Positions 7,735-16,969 are shown, counted from the stretch's first letter. The stretch is DNA of 64,000 nucleotides from an uncultured Pseudomonadota bacterium (GCA_903875225.1 CAIQVJ010000112.1:207716-271715), one strand, 5' to 3'. Program-made: numbers and translations. The notes: generated by a model from the letters alone, not told the origin.

Positions 7735-9663
7735 TCAGTCCGGGTCGCACACGCCGTCGCACACGCTCGCGAGGCTGCCGGTGGTGAAGAACGCGGCGAT
7801 CTGATCCTTCGCGGACTCCTCGCCGGGGAGCATGTTGTGCGGGTTCTGTTCCAGCCCGACCGGTGCCGGCTCCGGGTTCTCGGTCACGCCGTAGTCCCAC
7901 TCGAGCAGGCCCGAGCCGACCATCGGGTCGGTGACCGGGTCTAGGCCGAACACGTCGCGCGGGGCGGTGTCGAGCAGGCCGGCTCCGACCGTGCGGGCGT
8001 AGACCTCGCCGGCGATGGAGGTGACGGTGTCGTCGCCGATCCCGACCTGGAACAGGAAGCGTCGGTCGGGCGCGCCGCCGAGGTCACTGCCATCGGGGAG
8101 GTAGTGGGCCCAGCCGCCGGCCTCGGTCGGGTCCCAGAGCATCTGGGCGAGGGGGACGATGAGCGAGATGTCCACGGGATCGTCGTACTTCGCGGCGAGC
8201 AGCATCAGGAAGCTGGTGAACGCCGATGACCGCGTGAGGAGCAGCGAGAACGGCATCCCGGAGATCTGCATGACCGCGTTCTGGATGGTCGGCGACATCG
8301 CGACCTGCGCCCCGCCGAGCACGCTCCCGAGCGAGACCCCGTAGTAGTCCACGCCGGAGGGGTCGATGAGCGAGACGCCGTCGACCGTCAGCGCGGGCTC
8401 GCCCACCATGTCGCCCTGCATCAGGCGCGTCATCAGGAGGCCCTCGATGTGGCCCTGCGTGAGGCCATCGGGGATCATCGTGAAGTCCGAGGGGTCGCTC
8501 GCCATCATCAGCGTGACGGCGTTGTAGTCGTCGCTGCTCATGCCGCGCCAGCTGGTGGCGTACAGGATGGCGTGGCTGCGATCGGCGATGTCGGTGAACG
8601 GCCCGCCGGCGATGTCCTGGTGCTCGCCGAAGAGCCCGTGTCCGCCCTGGACGAGGCGGGAGGGGGAAGGATCGGCCATCACCGAGCAGGGGACGACGAT
8701 GGTGAAGCCCGTCTCCGTCGTCCCGTTCTGCGTGACGTTGCCATCGGCGTCGCGGTGGAGGAACGACCCCGGGGCTGCCGACTCGAGGTACAGCGGCACG
8801 GTGATGGTGCCCTCGATGCGGCGGCCGAGCGTCTCGCCCGCGGAGCACGCGCCGTCCTGGGTCGACGTGATCGTGTAGGCCGGCCCTCCCTCCGGGATCG
8901 TGGCGAGCGCGGCGTCGCGCACGCCGACCATCTCCCCGAGCGATCCCTCCGCGGACACCGTGACGAAGTCCCAGGCGAGCTGGAGGTCCGCGCGCACGAA
9001 ACCGGCTGTCTCCAGCACGGGGAAGACGGTGCTGTCGTACTCGTCGCGCTGGCGCTCGAGGTCGGGGTCGCTGGTCGACGCCGCATCCCGCAGCGTCGCG
9101 AACCCGGCCGGGGCCGCCACGGGCGCGCCGTCCGAGCCGAGCAGGTTGCGGATGCCGACGACGTAGCGGTGGCCGTGCTCGAGGGGAACCACGGGGTGCA
9201 TGACGAGCGCTGCCCGTGCATCGTCGGCGGTGAACGCCTCGCGCTCGATGTAGTGCGGCACCCGCACACCTGTCTCGGCGTCCACGATCACCGTGGTGAC
9301 ATCCTCGTCGAGGTAGTCGCCGAGGTTGTCGAACGACAGCGATCCCGGACTGTGCACGTCGGCGCCCGCCAGCAGCGCATACAGCGGGGCCATCGTGGAG
9401 AACCCGTCGCGCCGGTTCCAGGAGTCCGGTCGCATTGCGACGCCGAACTTGTCTGCGGGCAACGAGGTGGGTCCGAAGGCGACCCGGTAGCCGGACGGCG
9501 TGGCCGGGTCTGCGTCCAGGTAGAAGGAGGAGGGAAACGGGAGCAGGCAATTGCTCTCGTCCACGGGGTTGCAGTCGCCGCGCACGGTCTCGGCGACCGG
9601 GTTGCTGTCGGCGGTGTCGTCGGGCTTGCCGGCGCAGGAGGTGAGGAGGAGGAGCGGGAGCAT
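7735..9663 (-). CDS. Lipase/esterase-like alpha/beta-hydrolase lipoprotein
   Basis: Predicted outer-envelope lipoprotein of 642 aa. The signal MLPLLLLTSC ends in a lipobox with Cys10, followed by an Asp/Thr/Ser-rich tether. The next region, CLLPFPSSFYLDADP, resembles the N-terminal domain of bacterial extracellular 'virulence-factor' lipases. A GVSLG motif places a candidate serine nucleophile at S444 in a stretch (DYYGVSLGSVLGGAQVA) that looks like an alpha/beta-hydrolase elbow. The acid and histidine partners cannot be assigned confidently. It is the last gene of a tight minus-strand cluster, 16 bp after the DUF4340 gene. Esterase activity is inference. Confidence 0.7.
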   Translation of the reverse strand: MLPLLLLTSCAGKPDDTADSNPVAETVRGDCNPVDESNCLLPFPSSFYLDADPATPSGYRVAFGPTSLPADKFGVAMRPDSWNRRDGFSTMAPLYALLAGADVHSPGSLSFDNLGDYLDEDVTTVIVDAETGVRVPHYIEREAFTADDARAALVMHPVVPLEHGHRYVVGIRNLLGSDGAPVAAPAGFATLRDAASTSDPDLERQRDEYDSTVFPVLETAGFVRADLQLAWDFVTVSAEGSLGEMVGVRDAALATIPEGGPAYTITSTQDGACSAGETLGRRIEGTITVPLYLESAAPGSFLHRDADGNVTQNGTTETGFTIVVPCSVMADPSPSRLVQGGHGLFGEHQDIAGGPFTDIADRSHAILYATSWRGMSSDDYNAVTLMMASDPSDFTMIPDGLTQGHIEGLLMTRLMQGDMVGEPALTVDGVSLIDPSGVDYYGVSLGSVLGGAQVAMSPTIQNAVMQISGMPFSLLLTRSSAFTSFLMLLAAKYDDPVDISLIVPLAQMLWDPTEAGGWAHYLPDGSDLGGAPDRRFLFQVGIGDDTVTSIAGEVYARTVGAGLLDTAPRDVFGLDPVTDPMVGSGLLEWDYGVTENPEPAPVGLEQNPHNMLPGEESAKDQIAAFFTTGSLASVCDGVCDPD

Positions 9664-9679
9664 CCCGCGAGGGTATCCG

Positions 9680-10993
9680 CTACCGCCCGAACACGCGTTC
9701 GATCTCCGCGAGCGTCTGCAGTTTGATCTGGAACACGCCCGCGCTCGCCCGCACCGGGACGACCTGATGTCCCTCGGCGTCCTTCTCCGGCTGTCCGAGC
9801 TCCAGGACCAGCTCCGCGCCGTCGGCGAGGGTGATCACCAGCCGCCCGGCGGCTGCCTCGAAGGCTGTCGTGTCGGGGATCCCGGAGGCACGAAGTCCGG
9901 AGAGCGCGACGACCAGGGCATCGGCGAGCTTCGGGTCCACGTCCATGTTCGCGGGCTGCGTCACGGTCCAGCCGGGGCCCTCGGCGTCGCGGGCGATCGC
10001 CACGGTGAGGGAGCCCTCGGTGAGCGCCAGGCCGCGGACGCCGTCCGGCTGGAAGCGGAGGATCGTGCGGTCCCGAAGCGCCGTTGTGGGTTGGGTGAGC
10101 ATGCGGGCGAGCTGCGCTGTCACCGCGAAGACCTCGGGGCGGCCATCCACGCGGATGTAGGCCGTCTTGTCGTCACTCGCGCTGCCGAGGGTGATGGTCC
10201 GGGCCGTGCCGCCAGCCGTGATGGTGGCGATCGCCAGCGGTGGGTCGAAGCCGCCAGGAAACGCAGCGTTGTGGATGTCCCCCGCGCGGACCCGGCAGAG
10301 CGCGCGGGCCATCGCCGCGATGCTCTCGGAGTCGACCGGGAAGGAGCCGGCCGGCACCGGCGACCAGGTCTCCCCGGTGCGTGCAAACGAGAGGGTCTCG
10401 GCCCCGCGTCGGATCTCGAGCGCCGTGACGGCCTTCTGGTCCAGGTCGAGCACCACGTGGTCCCGCCAGTCCGCGGCGGGCTGATCGTAGCGTTGCCGCT
10501 GCCCGACGGCTGCCCGGTACACGTCCTGGGTGCCGGGCAGCCGCACGAACGAGGTGTTCGGGCCCACCGTCCGCCCGACGATCACCTGGAGGGCGGGCGT
10601 CTCGGCCGTGGTGTAGAGCTCCACGACCTTCGCGTCCTGGTCCTCGAGCTGGTAGTCCTTCAGGTTTCCCGTGTCGATCTTCGCGTCCATCGGGATGCCG
10701 AGTCCGTAGAGCCTCAAGAGCGCCCGGACCTGTGCCACGTCGGCCGGGTAGTCCAGCGGGGCGACGATCTGCCAACGCTCGGCGTCCGGCTTGCCCTTCT
10801 GGAACGCCGTGCGGTCGATCTCGAGGCGATCGATCGGCGAGCTGATCACCACCCTCGTCACGTCGTCCGGGACCACTGCGGGCAGGGTGGGGAGCGCCCC
10901 GGGTCTGGCCGCGGGCGAGACCGCCCAGCCGTTTGCCAGCGTCAGGATGACGGCAACCGCAAGCAAGAACCAGGTCTTTCTCTGAAGCCTCAT
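9680..10993 (-). CDS. DUF4340 domain protein linked to GldFG-type transporter
   Basis: 437-aa protein with one N-terminal membrane anchor (MRLQRKTWFLLAVAVILTLA) and a large extracytoplasmic part made of repeated beta-rich DUF4340 modules. Examples are RWQIVAPLDYPADVAQVRALL near residue 75 and WTVTQPANMDVDPKLADALV near 330. DUF4340 proteins commonly follow GldF/GldG-like genes and are thought to be part of the same envelope complex. The ATG at 10993 overlaps the stop of the GldG-like gene (ATGA), so the two are coupled. Molecular function is unknown. Confidence 0.85.
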   Translation of the reverse strand: MRLQRKTWFLLAVAVILTLANGWAVSPAARPGALPTLPAVVPDDVTRVVISSPIDRLEIDRTAFQKGKPDAERWQIVAPLDYPADVAQVRALLRLYGLGIPMDAKIDTGNLKDYQLEDQDAKVVELYTTAETPALQVIVGRTVGPNTSFVRLPGTQDVYRAAVGQRQRYDQPAADWRDHVVLDLDQKAVTALEIRRGAETLSFARTGETWSPVPAGSFPVDSESIAAMARALCRVRAGDIHNAAFPGGFDPPLAIATITAGGTARTITLGSASDDKTAYIRVDGRPEVFAVTAQLARMLTQPTTALRDRTILRFQPDGVRGLALTEGSLTVAIARDAEGPGWTVTQPANMDVDPKLADALVVALSGLRASGIPDTTAFEAAAGRLVITLADGAELVLELGQPEKDAEGHQVVPVRASAGVFQIKLQTLAEIERVFGR

Positions 10994-12636
10994 CGCGTCC
11001 TCTCCGCGTCCCGCAGCCGGGCGCTGCGCGCTCGTCGCCGCCGGCGGACCGCGCCTGCGAGGAGGAGCGCTGCCGGCGCCCAGCCCAGGAGCGCCGCCTT
11101 CCATCCGGCGCGCTCCGCGTTGGTGGTTGGCCGGAGCGCAGGCATCGCGGCTGATTTTCCACGAATGCTGAGCAGGGCCTCGTCGGCGACGAGCCAGTCG
11201 CAGAGGTTCTGCATGAAATCAAGATTGTTGGCGACGAAGTCTGCAGACCCCGAGACCACGAGCCGCGTTGGGGCGCCTTCGATCTGCTGCGGAGACTCCT
11301 TCGGCGGAGCGCCATCGTCATTCGGGTCGGCGCTCGTCACGCTGGGTGCATCCGGCTCGGCGGTCGGGACGGGTCTTGCCTCGAAGAACGAGCGGAAGGA
11401 GCCGGTCATCGCGACGAGCAGCGGGAAGGGCCCCCGGTGCTCGCTGGAGAGGACGTTCTGGATCTTGACGGGGTCGAGCGTCTCCAGGTTCGCGACCACG
11501 CCGGAAGCGCTGCTCGAGCGGGCGAGCACCTCGCTCGAAACGCCCACCGGCAGCGCATCCGAGACCGTGAGCGTAGAGGCGAAGGGGAACAGCAGCGAGT
11601 CGAGCCCTCCCACCATCACGCTCGCCCTCGAGAGGTCGATCGCCTTGGGGATGAGCGGGTAGTTGACGTCGCGGTAGCCCTGCCCGCCGCTCGCCTTGAC
11701 GGGAAACCGCATCTGCCCGTTCTGGACCCTGTCGAGCACCAGGTCCCGGTTCACCCGTACGCCGAAAGACCCGAGCAGCGGGTCCAGCCCGCTCGACACC
11801 CGCTGCGGTCGCATCGATCGCAGATCCGGCCGGGTGTTCGTGACGAAGGCGGCGAGCGCCCCGCCCCGCATCACGAACTGGTCGAGCTGGTACAGGGCAC
11901 GCTCCCCGAGCGCGTGTTGAGGACCGACCACGAGCATGGCATCGACATCCTCAGGGATGCTGCCCGCGCCGCCGAGCGGGATCTGCTTGAGCACGAACTT
12001 CCGGGCGAGCTCTCCTGCGAGCGTACGCAGCGGCCCCGCGTCCTTCAGGAAGTCGGGCTCGCCATCCCCGATCGCCCAGCCGAGGGTCTTCACGTCCTCC
12101 CGCCGGGTGGACAGGCGATGCAGGGCCGCCGCGACGTTGTACTCGAGCGTGCCGAGGTCGGTCACGGCGGGGAGCACCTCCTGCTTGTCGCCGTACAGGA
12201 GCACCACGCCCATCCAGATCTTGCGGAGCTCGGCGCGGTCCTGCTCCCGGAACGTGTAGTCCAGTTGCTGCAGCCCGAAGCCCGCCGCCGCGCTTGCGGC
12301 CTCCTTGTCATCGCCCGGATCGATGGTCTCGATCGTCATCCTGCCGCGTGCGTAGATCGCGAACTCCTCCAGCTTGTCCTTCACGAACTGCTCGTGGTTC
12401 TGGTAGGGTGCGCCGAGTCCGTGCGTGAAGTAGACGCGGGCCACGATCGGCCGGTCCATCTGTTGTACGAGCTGCTTGGATGCCTCGCTGAGGGTGTAGA
12501 GCCGCTCCTGGGAGAGGTCGACGCGGGCGACGTGGAAGGCTGCAAACCCGTTGGCCAGGACCACGATCAGCACCGTCAGCAGCATTTGCAGGTGGCTGTT
12601 GAAGAGCTGTTGGGTCCGGGAGGTCCAGCGGGTCAT
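10990..12636 (-). CDS. GldG-like ABC transporter auxiliary component
   Basis: 548-aa membrane-anchored protein of the GldG / ABC-type uncharacterised transport (ABC_transp_aux) family. An N-terminal membrane helix (LQMLLTVLIVVLANGFAAF) precedes a segment with the family hallmark DLSQERLYTLSEASKQLVQQM. A long periplasmic domain follows, with a second membrane helix near the C-terminus (AALLGWAPAALLLAGAV) and a basic tail. The start at 12636 overlaps the permease stop by ATGA. In Bacteroidetes GldA/F/G are linked to gliding; in other phyla the same set is common but its substrate is unknown. Confidence 0.85.
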   Translation of the reverse strand: MTRWTSRTQQLFNSHLQMLLTVLIVVLANGFAAFHVARVDLSQERLYTLSEASKQLVQQMDRPIVARVYFTHGLGAPYQNHEQFVKDKLEEFAIYARGRMTIETIDPGDDKEAASAAAGFGLQQLDYTFREQDRAELRKIWMGVVLLYGDKQEVLPAVTDLGTLEYNVAAALHRLSTRREDVKTLGWAIGDGEPDFLKDAGPLRTLAGELARKFVLKQIPLGGAGSIPEDVDAMLVVGPQHALGERALYQLDQFVMRGGALAAFVTNTRPDLRSMRPQRVSSGLDPLLGSFGVRVNRDLVLDRVQNGQMRFPVKASGGQGYRDVNYPLIPKAIDLSRASVMVGGLDSLLFPFASTLTVSDALPVGVSSEVLARSSSASGVVANLETLDPVKIQNVLSSEHRGPFPLLVAMTGSFRSFFEARPVPTAEPDAPSVTSADPNDDGAPPKESPQQIEGAPTRLVVSGSADFVANNLDFMQNLCDWLVADEALLSIRGKSAAMPALRPTTNAERAGWKAALLGWAPAALLLAGAVRRRRRARSARLRDAERTR

Positions 12637-13403
12637 TCGAGGCGTCGTCGCTCCAGCATCCAGACGGCCCAGTGGAGCCCCAGGCCCGTGATGCCCCCCC
12701 AGAACACCAGGTCGCGCATGTCGATCACGCCGCGGGCCAGGTTGTCGAAGTGGTAGGTGAAGCTGACGTATTGGAAGAGCGGCAGGAGGGCGAGGGGTGC
12801 CCGATCGAGGAACAGGCCGAGCACATACGGGAACGTCGTGATCGCCAGTGCGACCAGGAAGGCCACGATCGGGTTCGCCGTCGAGGCGCTCGACCCGAGC
12901 CCCACCCCGGTGAGGGCCGCCCCGAGCAGCGCGAGCCCCAGGTAGCCACCGCACACGGGACCCCAGTCGAGCCCGCACTCGCTGAACATGCGGAGGAGGA
13001 ACGGTGCCCCGTCGGCCGCGGAGGGGGTCGACAGCGCGGCGAGCATCAGCGGGTAGCCGAGCGTGCTCCCGATCAAGAGCCCGACGAGCACGAGCGTCGC
13101 GAGGAACTTGCCCATCACCAGCTCTGGCTCCGTGATGGGCAGGGTGGCGAGGATCTCGATGGTGCCCGCCCGCCGTTCCTCGGCGAACACCCGCATCGTG
13201 AGCGCGGGGACGAGGATCAGCAGGAAGAAGCCGGCCCAGAAGAACACGCCGCGCATCGTCGCCGTGCCGCCGGTGTACACATCGTCGAACCAGAGCGAGA
13301 ACCCGCCCACGAGGATGCCGTAGATGGGCACGACGAGGTAGGCCAGGGGCTGATCGAACGCGGACGCGAGCTCCCGCCTCGAGATCGCGAGCACCGTCTG
13401 CAC
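12633..13403 (-). CDS. GldF-like ABC-2 type permease
   Basis: 256-aa integral membrane protein with about six hydrophobic segments. The N-terminal ISRRELASAFDQPLAYLVV and central RVFAEERRAGTIEILATLPI are signatures of GldF/NosY-type ABC-2 permeases. The GTG start directly abuts the stop of the cyclic-nucleotide-binding-fold gene. It is followed by the GldG-like gene with a four-base overlap. No ATP-binding subunit is encoded beside it; one would have to be supplied from elsewhere in the genome. Confidence 0.87.
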   Translation of the reverse strand: MQTVLAISRRELASAFDQPLAYLVVPIYGILVGGFSLWFDDVYTGGTATMRGVFFWAGFFLLILVPALTMRVFAEERRAGTIEILATLPITEPELVMGKFLATLVLVGLLIGSTLGYPLMLAALSTPSAADGAPFLLRMFSECGLDWGPVCGGYLGLALLGAALTGVGLGSSASTANPIVAFLVALAITTFPYVLGLFLDRAPLALLPLFQYVSFTYHFDNLARGVIDMRDLVFWGGITGLGLHWAVWMLERRRLE

Positions 13404-14375
13404 CTAGTCCTCCGCGGCTCGCAACACCGTGGAGAGAAAGGCCTCGTTCATCAGGCGGAGCTGCGTGGCCAGGGCGTCGATCATGCCGCGTCGGTACGCT
13501 GCGGCCTCCGGCGTCGTGCCGGCCTCCAGCTCGTCGGTGACCTCGGTCGGAAAGTACAGGAGCCAGGAAGATTCGAGCGAGGTGACGCTCGAGCGCGACG
13601 CCAGGCTGCAGGTGGATCCGACGCGCCCGAACACCCTGCCGGGGCCGAGCACTGCGGCGCGCGCGGGGGCGCCATCCGCGGACGGATGCCATATGCCGAC
13701 CGAGCCCGACGCCACCATCCACGAGCCGTCCACCGCCTCCCCCCGCGTGACGATCGCCTTCGAGCGAGGCACGTTCGTGAGGGACAGGCGGGCGGCGATG
13801 TTGCGGACGACCTGCGGGTCGCGGCTCGCGAACCCCGGGACGAGCCGAAGGACCTCGTGCGGTTCCGGTCCCGCCTGCATCCCGAAGACGCTGGCGATCC
13901 GGCCCAGCACGCTCGGGGTGGGGAGCGGTTCGGCCTCGGTGAGCTCGGCGATGCGGGCCTCCATGTCCTGGATGCGGCGGTACAGGCATCGCAGCGCAAA
14001 GGCTTCGAGGTTCTTCACCATCGGGTTGCCCTGCACGCGCAGGAACCGCAGCGCATCCTCGTCGAGGATCAGGAGCTTCGTGGGGCCGACCATGCTGGTG
14101 ACGGTGGCCGAGCGCCGGTCGAAGGTGCCGAAGAGCGCCATCTCGCCGACGATGTCTCCGACGCCCACCCGTGCGAGCTCCACGTCGCCGAGCGAGACCA
14201 TGAGCTCGCCGTCCAGGACGATCACGAGGCTGCGGTCGGCCTCGCCCTCGCGGAGCAGCTCTTCGCCCGCGCCGATCGTGTACGGCTTCAGGCCTGCGTT
14301 CGCGATCGCGCGCTCCTCGTCGTCGAGCCCGTCAAAGAGCCCGATACCGTCGACCTCGGTGTCGTCAGGTTCCAC
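13404..14375 (-). CDS. Protein with two cyclic-nucleotide-binding-like domains
   Basis: 323 aa. The first cNMP-binding-fold domain (about residues 12-130) is well formed: LREGEADRSLVIVLDGELMVSL, then DIVGEMALFG. The second (about 195-300) is more divergent (VTRGEAVDGSWMVASGSVGI). No DNA-binding helix-turn-helix is seen, so this is not a CRP-type regulator. In the first domain, the GEMALF stretch lacks the classical RxAxV phosphate-binding arginine arrangement (it continues DRRSATVTSM), so nucleotide binding is uncertain. It occupies the operon position where an ABC ATPase would be expected, which suggests a link to the GldF/G complex. GTG start. Confidence 0.72.
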   Translation of the reverse strand: MEPDDTEVDGIGLFDGLDDEERAIANAGLKPYTIGAGEELLREGEADRSLVIVLDGELMVSLGDVELARVGVGDIVGEMALFGTFDRRSATVTSMVGPTKLLILDEDALRFLRVQGNPMVKNLEAFALRCLYRRIQDMEARIAELTEAEPLPTPSVLGRIASVFGMQAGPEPHEVLRLVPGFASRDPQVVRNIAARLSLTNVPRSKAIVTRGEAVDGSWMVASGSVGIWHPSADGAPARAAVLGPGRVFGRVGSTCSLASRSSVTSLESSWLLYFPTEVTDELEAGTTPEAAAYRRGMIDALATQLRLMNEAFLSTVLRAAED

Positions 14376-14378
14376 GGA

Positions 14379-14774
14379 TCACCGAGGGGCCGTCAGCGCA
14401 AGCGTGGTCACCCCGGCGGTGTACGCGAGCGCCGCCCGGTCGTAGTCCCAGTCCTTCAGCCATGCCACCGAGTCCTTGGAATGCAGGTTCGAGGCGTCGA
14501 CCACCGAGACCAGGTAGGAGGCCCCGGCGAGCGTGACGCCCCCGGCGGTGACCCCCTTCCAGGGCGTGCCGATGTCTTCGTCCGCAGCGACGATGACCTT
14601 GTTGGTCTCGACGGTGCCGACGATCGCCGTTGCGACGCCCAGGGCCTGGGTGAGCGTGTAGAGCACGGCCCGCACGGGCTTCTTCTGGATGTACAGATCC
14701 GTGCCGAACGGCAGGAGCGACAGGGCCGCAGGCTCGGCCATGGCAGAGGAAACGAGCAGAAGTCCGGGGAGCAT
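14379..14774 (-). CDS. Small membrane protein, first gene of the GldFG operon
   Basis: 131 aa with an N-terminal signal (MLPGLLLVSSAMA) and two or three further hydrophobic stretches. The segment LSLLPFGTDLYIQKKPVRAVLYTLTQ resembles DUF5683-type small membrane proteins with a 'proline-phenylalanine-glycine' re-entrant motif. The stop lies three bases before the GTG of the next gene, so it probably leads the operon. Function unknown. Confidence 0.6.
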   Translation of the reverse strand: MLPGLLLVSSAMAEPAALSLLPFGTDLYIQKKPVRAVLYTLTQALGVATAIVGTVETNKVIVAADEDIGTPWKGVTAGGVTLAGASYLVSVVDASNLHSKDSVAWLKDWDYDRAALAYTAGVTTLALTAPR

Positions 14775-14783
14775 GCATCGGTC

Positions 14784-14810
14784 TTAGCCCGGTTCGCCCA
14801 CGGGCGCTAA
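14784..14810. promoter_or_regulatory. Inverted repeat in divergent promoter region
   Basis: An imperfect palindrome with arms TTAGCCCG and CGGGCGCTAA (a two-base insert in the right arm) sits between the start of the minus-strand operon (14774) and the GTG at 14831. A TAAAAT hexamer at 14808-14813 overlaps its right edge and could be a -10 element for the rightward gene. Regulator unknown; the promoter assignment is tentative. Confidence 0.4.
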
Positions 14811-14830
14811 AATCGCGATACCGCGCGCTC

Positions 14831-15952
14831 GTGGCCCCCCCCGCACTCTTGCCGTTGGTCGCTCTCTTCGCCTGCACGCGACCTCCGGACCCGAGCCAGG
14901 CACTGCTGCCAACGCAGCTCTCCGTCCTGGTGGAGCACCAGGGGCTCTCCGGGCCCGAGCCGCTCTCCGTGGTGCTCGACCTGCGTCGGAACTCGCGAAA
15001 CGAGCTGGATGTGCGCCTCTCGGAGGGCATGCGGCTCTGGGACGGCCGGCACCTCTGGGAGCTCACGGACACCGTCGGGCCGGACGGGCATGGGCTGCAC
15101 GTCGCCGACCTGCACGGCGCCCGGGGGGCAGACATCCCGCTGCACGCGGAGGGTCCGCTCCGGGTGGTGGGGATGACCCGCCGCGATGTGTGGGTACAGC
15201 TCCCCAGCGGATCGGTCGCCGACTGTGAGCTCGATCAGCCGGTGTGCGCGCCCTCCATGCTGCAGTCGCTGCCGCTCGATCATCCGGGGCCGGGAGCGGG
15301 GTTCAAGCTCACGCTCGTCGACGGCGAGCTCCGCCTCCGGGTTCCCTTCGGCGACGAGCGGGGCATCGAGATCCTGGACCACGTCACGGCGCTGCTGGGG
15401 GTTCACTGGGTGCACGAGACGTGGTTGGATCAGGACCCGCTGCTGGATCGGACCTATCGCGGCCGCGGAACGATCACCGCGGTGTCGCGGCTCGCCACGC
15501 TCGACGGCGACCTGCACGAGTGGGAGGACGCGGAGCCGCTGGTCGTCGAGGCCCCCTGGCAGATCGAGTCGGGGGGCGAGCGCTGGAAGGGCCCACGAGA
15601 CGCCGGGTTCAGCGTCGCGGCATCGCATGTGTCCGGCGGGGACGGCCGCGTGTGCTTCGCCGGACGTGTCCGCGACGACGACTGGACGAGTGACGACACC
15701 CTCACCTTCCACCTCGGCGAGACCGCGCTGGAGGTCAACCTGCTCACGCGGTCGACGGCGCAATCCCGGGTGGGAGACGGTTGGTTCTCGCGGGCCTACG
15801 AGGTCTGCATGGACGTAACGGTCCCCGCAGGCGTGACGGAGCTGCCCCTTTCTGTCGTTTTCCGGGACCGCGACGCCGGCGGGGACACCGTGCTCGCCTC
15901 CGCGCCGATGGAGGATGGCCATCCCACCGGTGTCCTGCGGGGGATTCGCTGA
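14831..15952 (+). CDS. Lipoprotein with CBM9-like C-terminal domain
   Basis: 373 aa. The short signal MAPPALLPLVALFAC carries a lipobox (LFAC). The N-terminal half is beta-rich and unrecognised (SVLVEHQGLSGPEPLSVVLD onward). The C-terminal half, from DGDLHEWEDAEPL at about residue 225, resembles carbohydrate-binding family 9-like domains: an opening DGxLxEW, then VCFAGRVRDDDWTSDDTL. Such domains bind sugars or act as structural modules. It starts the rightward run, with the next frame beginning 11 bases after its stop. GTG start; confidence moderate for the domain, low for function. Confidence 0.65.
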   Translation: MAPPALLPLVALFACTRPPDPSQALLPTQLSVLVEHQGLSGPEPLSVVLDLRRNSRNELDVRLSEGMRLWDGRHLWELTDTVGPDGHGLHVADLHGARGADIPLHAEGPLRVVGMTRRDVWVQLPSGSVADCELDQPVCAPSMLQSLPLDHPGPGAGFKLTLVDGELRLRVPFGDERGIEILDHVTALLGVHWVHETWLDQDPLLDRTYRGRGTITAVSRLATLDGDLHEWEDAEPLVVEAPWQIESGGERWKGPRDAGFSVAASHVSGGDGRVCFAGRVRDDDWTSDDTLTFHLGETALEVNLLTRSTAQSRVGDGWFSRAYEVCMDVTVPAGVTELPLSVVFRDRDAGGDTVLASAPMEDGHPTGVLRGIR

Positions 15953-15963
15953 CGCTGCTCACG

Positions 15964-16587
15964 TTGCCCCTCGTGGTCGTCGGCGCCCTCGTGCCCGGCG
16001 CCGCCCTGGGGGCCCGGCTCGGCCGCCGCGAGCGGGCGGGCCTCGCATCCGTCCTGATCTTCGGGGTGGAGGTGGCGGGCAGTTGGCTCTCGGGCTGGCC
16101 CCTGTACGGGCTCTCCGCCTACGTGGGCTGCGTGGGGCGGGCCGCCGCGCGCGTGGACCCGCGGGGGCGGGCCCTCGGTGCGCGGCTGGGGCTCGACCCC
16201 ATCGGCGACATCGAGGTGCCGTTGGTGGCGGCGGGCGTGTTCGGGGGGGCGGCGCTCGCGTTCGGGATGCAGGTGGCTGCCCGGCTCGGGGGGGGGCCAG
16301 CGTTGGGCGTCGGGCTCGTCGCCGGGTTCGTCGCGCTCGCCATCGATCTGCAGCACGCCGAAGCGCTCGGGGAGGCGGGGGCGCTGCGGGGCTCCACCGG
16401 ACCGGTGCTCCTTCCCCACCTCACCGTGAGAGAGCACCTGAACGCGGCGCGCGCCGCGACGCCTCCGGAGCTGCTGGCCGACCTGCAGCGCCGCCCGCGA
16501 CACCTCGCCGCGCCCCAGCGCGCGCTTCTTGCCGCGCTGCTCGCCGGGATACCTGCGGGCGATGCGGTACTGGCTGATCAAGAGTGA
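15964..16587 (+). CDS. Hydrophobic protein of unknown function, partly ABC-ATPase-like tail
   Basis: About 207 aa if the TTG at 15964 is used; no ATG or GTG lies closer to the conserved-looking start, and upstream residues overlap the previous gene. The N-terminal two-thirds contain three or four hydrophobic, Gly-rich stretches (LPLVVVGALVPGAALGARLG and others), so a membrane location is likely. The C-terminal part, VLLPHLTVREHLNAARAATP with LLAALLAGIPAGDAVLADQE, loosely resembles the Q-loop and signature half of ABC ATPases but has no Walker A motif. Function unknown. It overlaps the EVE gene by 26 bases. Confidence 0.55.
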   Translation: MPLVVVGALVPGAALGARLGRRERAGLASVLIFGVEVAGSWLSGWPLYGLSAYVGCVGRAAARVDPRGRALGARLGLDPIGDIEVPLVAAGVFGGAALAFGMQVAARLGGGPALGVGLVAGFVALAIDLQHAEALGEAGALRGSTGPVLLPHLTVREHLNAARAATPPELLADLQRRPRHLAAPQRALLAALLAGIPAGDAVLADQE

Positions 16588-16969
16588 GCCCACCTCCTAC
16601 CCCTGGTCGCAGCTCGTCAGCGAAGGGTCGAGCGCCTGGACCGGTGTGCGGAATCCCACCGCCCGCCTGAACATGCTGGCGATGGCCGTGGGGGACCCGT
16701 GCCTCTACTACCACTCGAACGTGGGCAAGGAGGTCGTGGGGATCGCCGAGGTCGTCGGTCTGGCCCGTCCGGACCCGACGGCGGAGGACCCGCGCTGGGT
16801 GTGCGTGGACGTGCGTGCCGTCCGGCCCCTCGCCCGTCCCGTCAGCCTGGCGATGTTCAAGGCGGATCCGGCGCTCTCGCGGTCGCAGCTCTGTACGCAG
16901 TCCCGGCTCTCGGTCGCGGCGCTCACGCCCGAGGAGTACGCGCGCGTGCTGGACCTCGGCGGCACGTGA
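16562..16969 (+). CDS. EVE (PUA-like) domain protein
   Basis: 135 aa, essentially one EVE domain. These PUA-related folds recognise modified DNA or RNA bases. The start MRYWLIKSEPTSYPW and the blocks GVRNPTARLNMLAM, GDPCLYYHSN and KEVVGIAEVV are diagnostic. The ATG at 16562 gives the canonical N-terminus. It lies inside the end of the preceding frame, suggesting coupled translation. Stand-alone EVE proteins are widespread and the exact ligand is unknown. Confidence 0.92.
   Translation: MRYWLIKSEPTSYPWSQLVSEGSSAWTGVRNPTARLNMLAMAVGDPCLYYHSNVGKEVVGIAEVVGLARPDPTAEDPRWVCVDVRAVRPLARPVSLAMFKADPALSRSQLCTQSRLSVAALTPEEYARVLDLGGT

Noticed and set aside
12637..13989. N-terminal extension of the GldG-like protein over the permease and CNBD genes
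   Set aside because: The long in-frame extension is an Arg/Ala/His-rich shadow; the ATG at 12636 overlaps the permease stop and begins with the expected membrane anchor.
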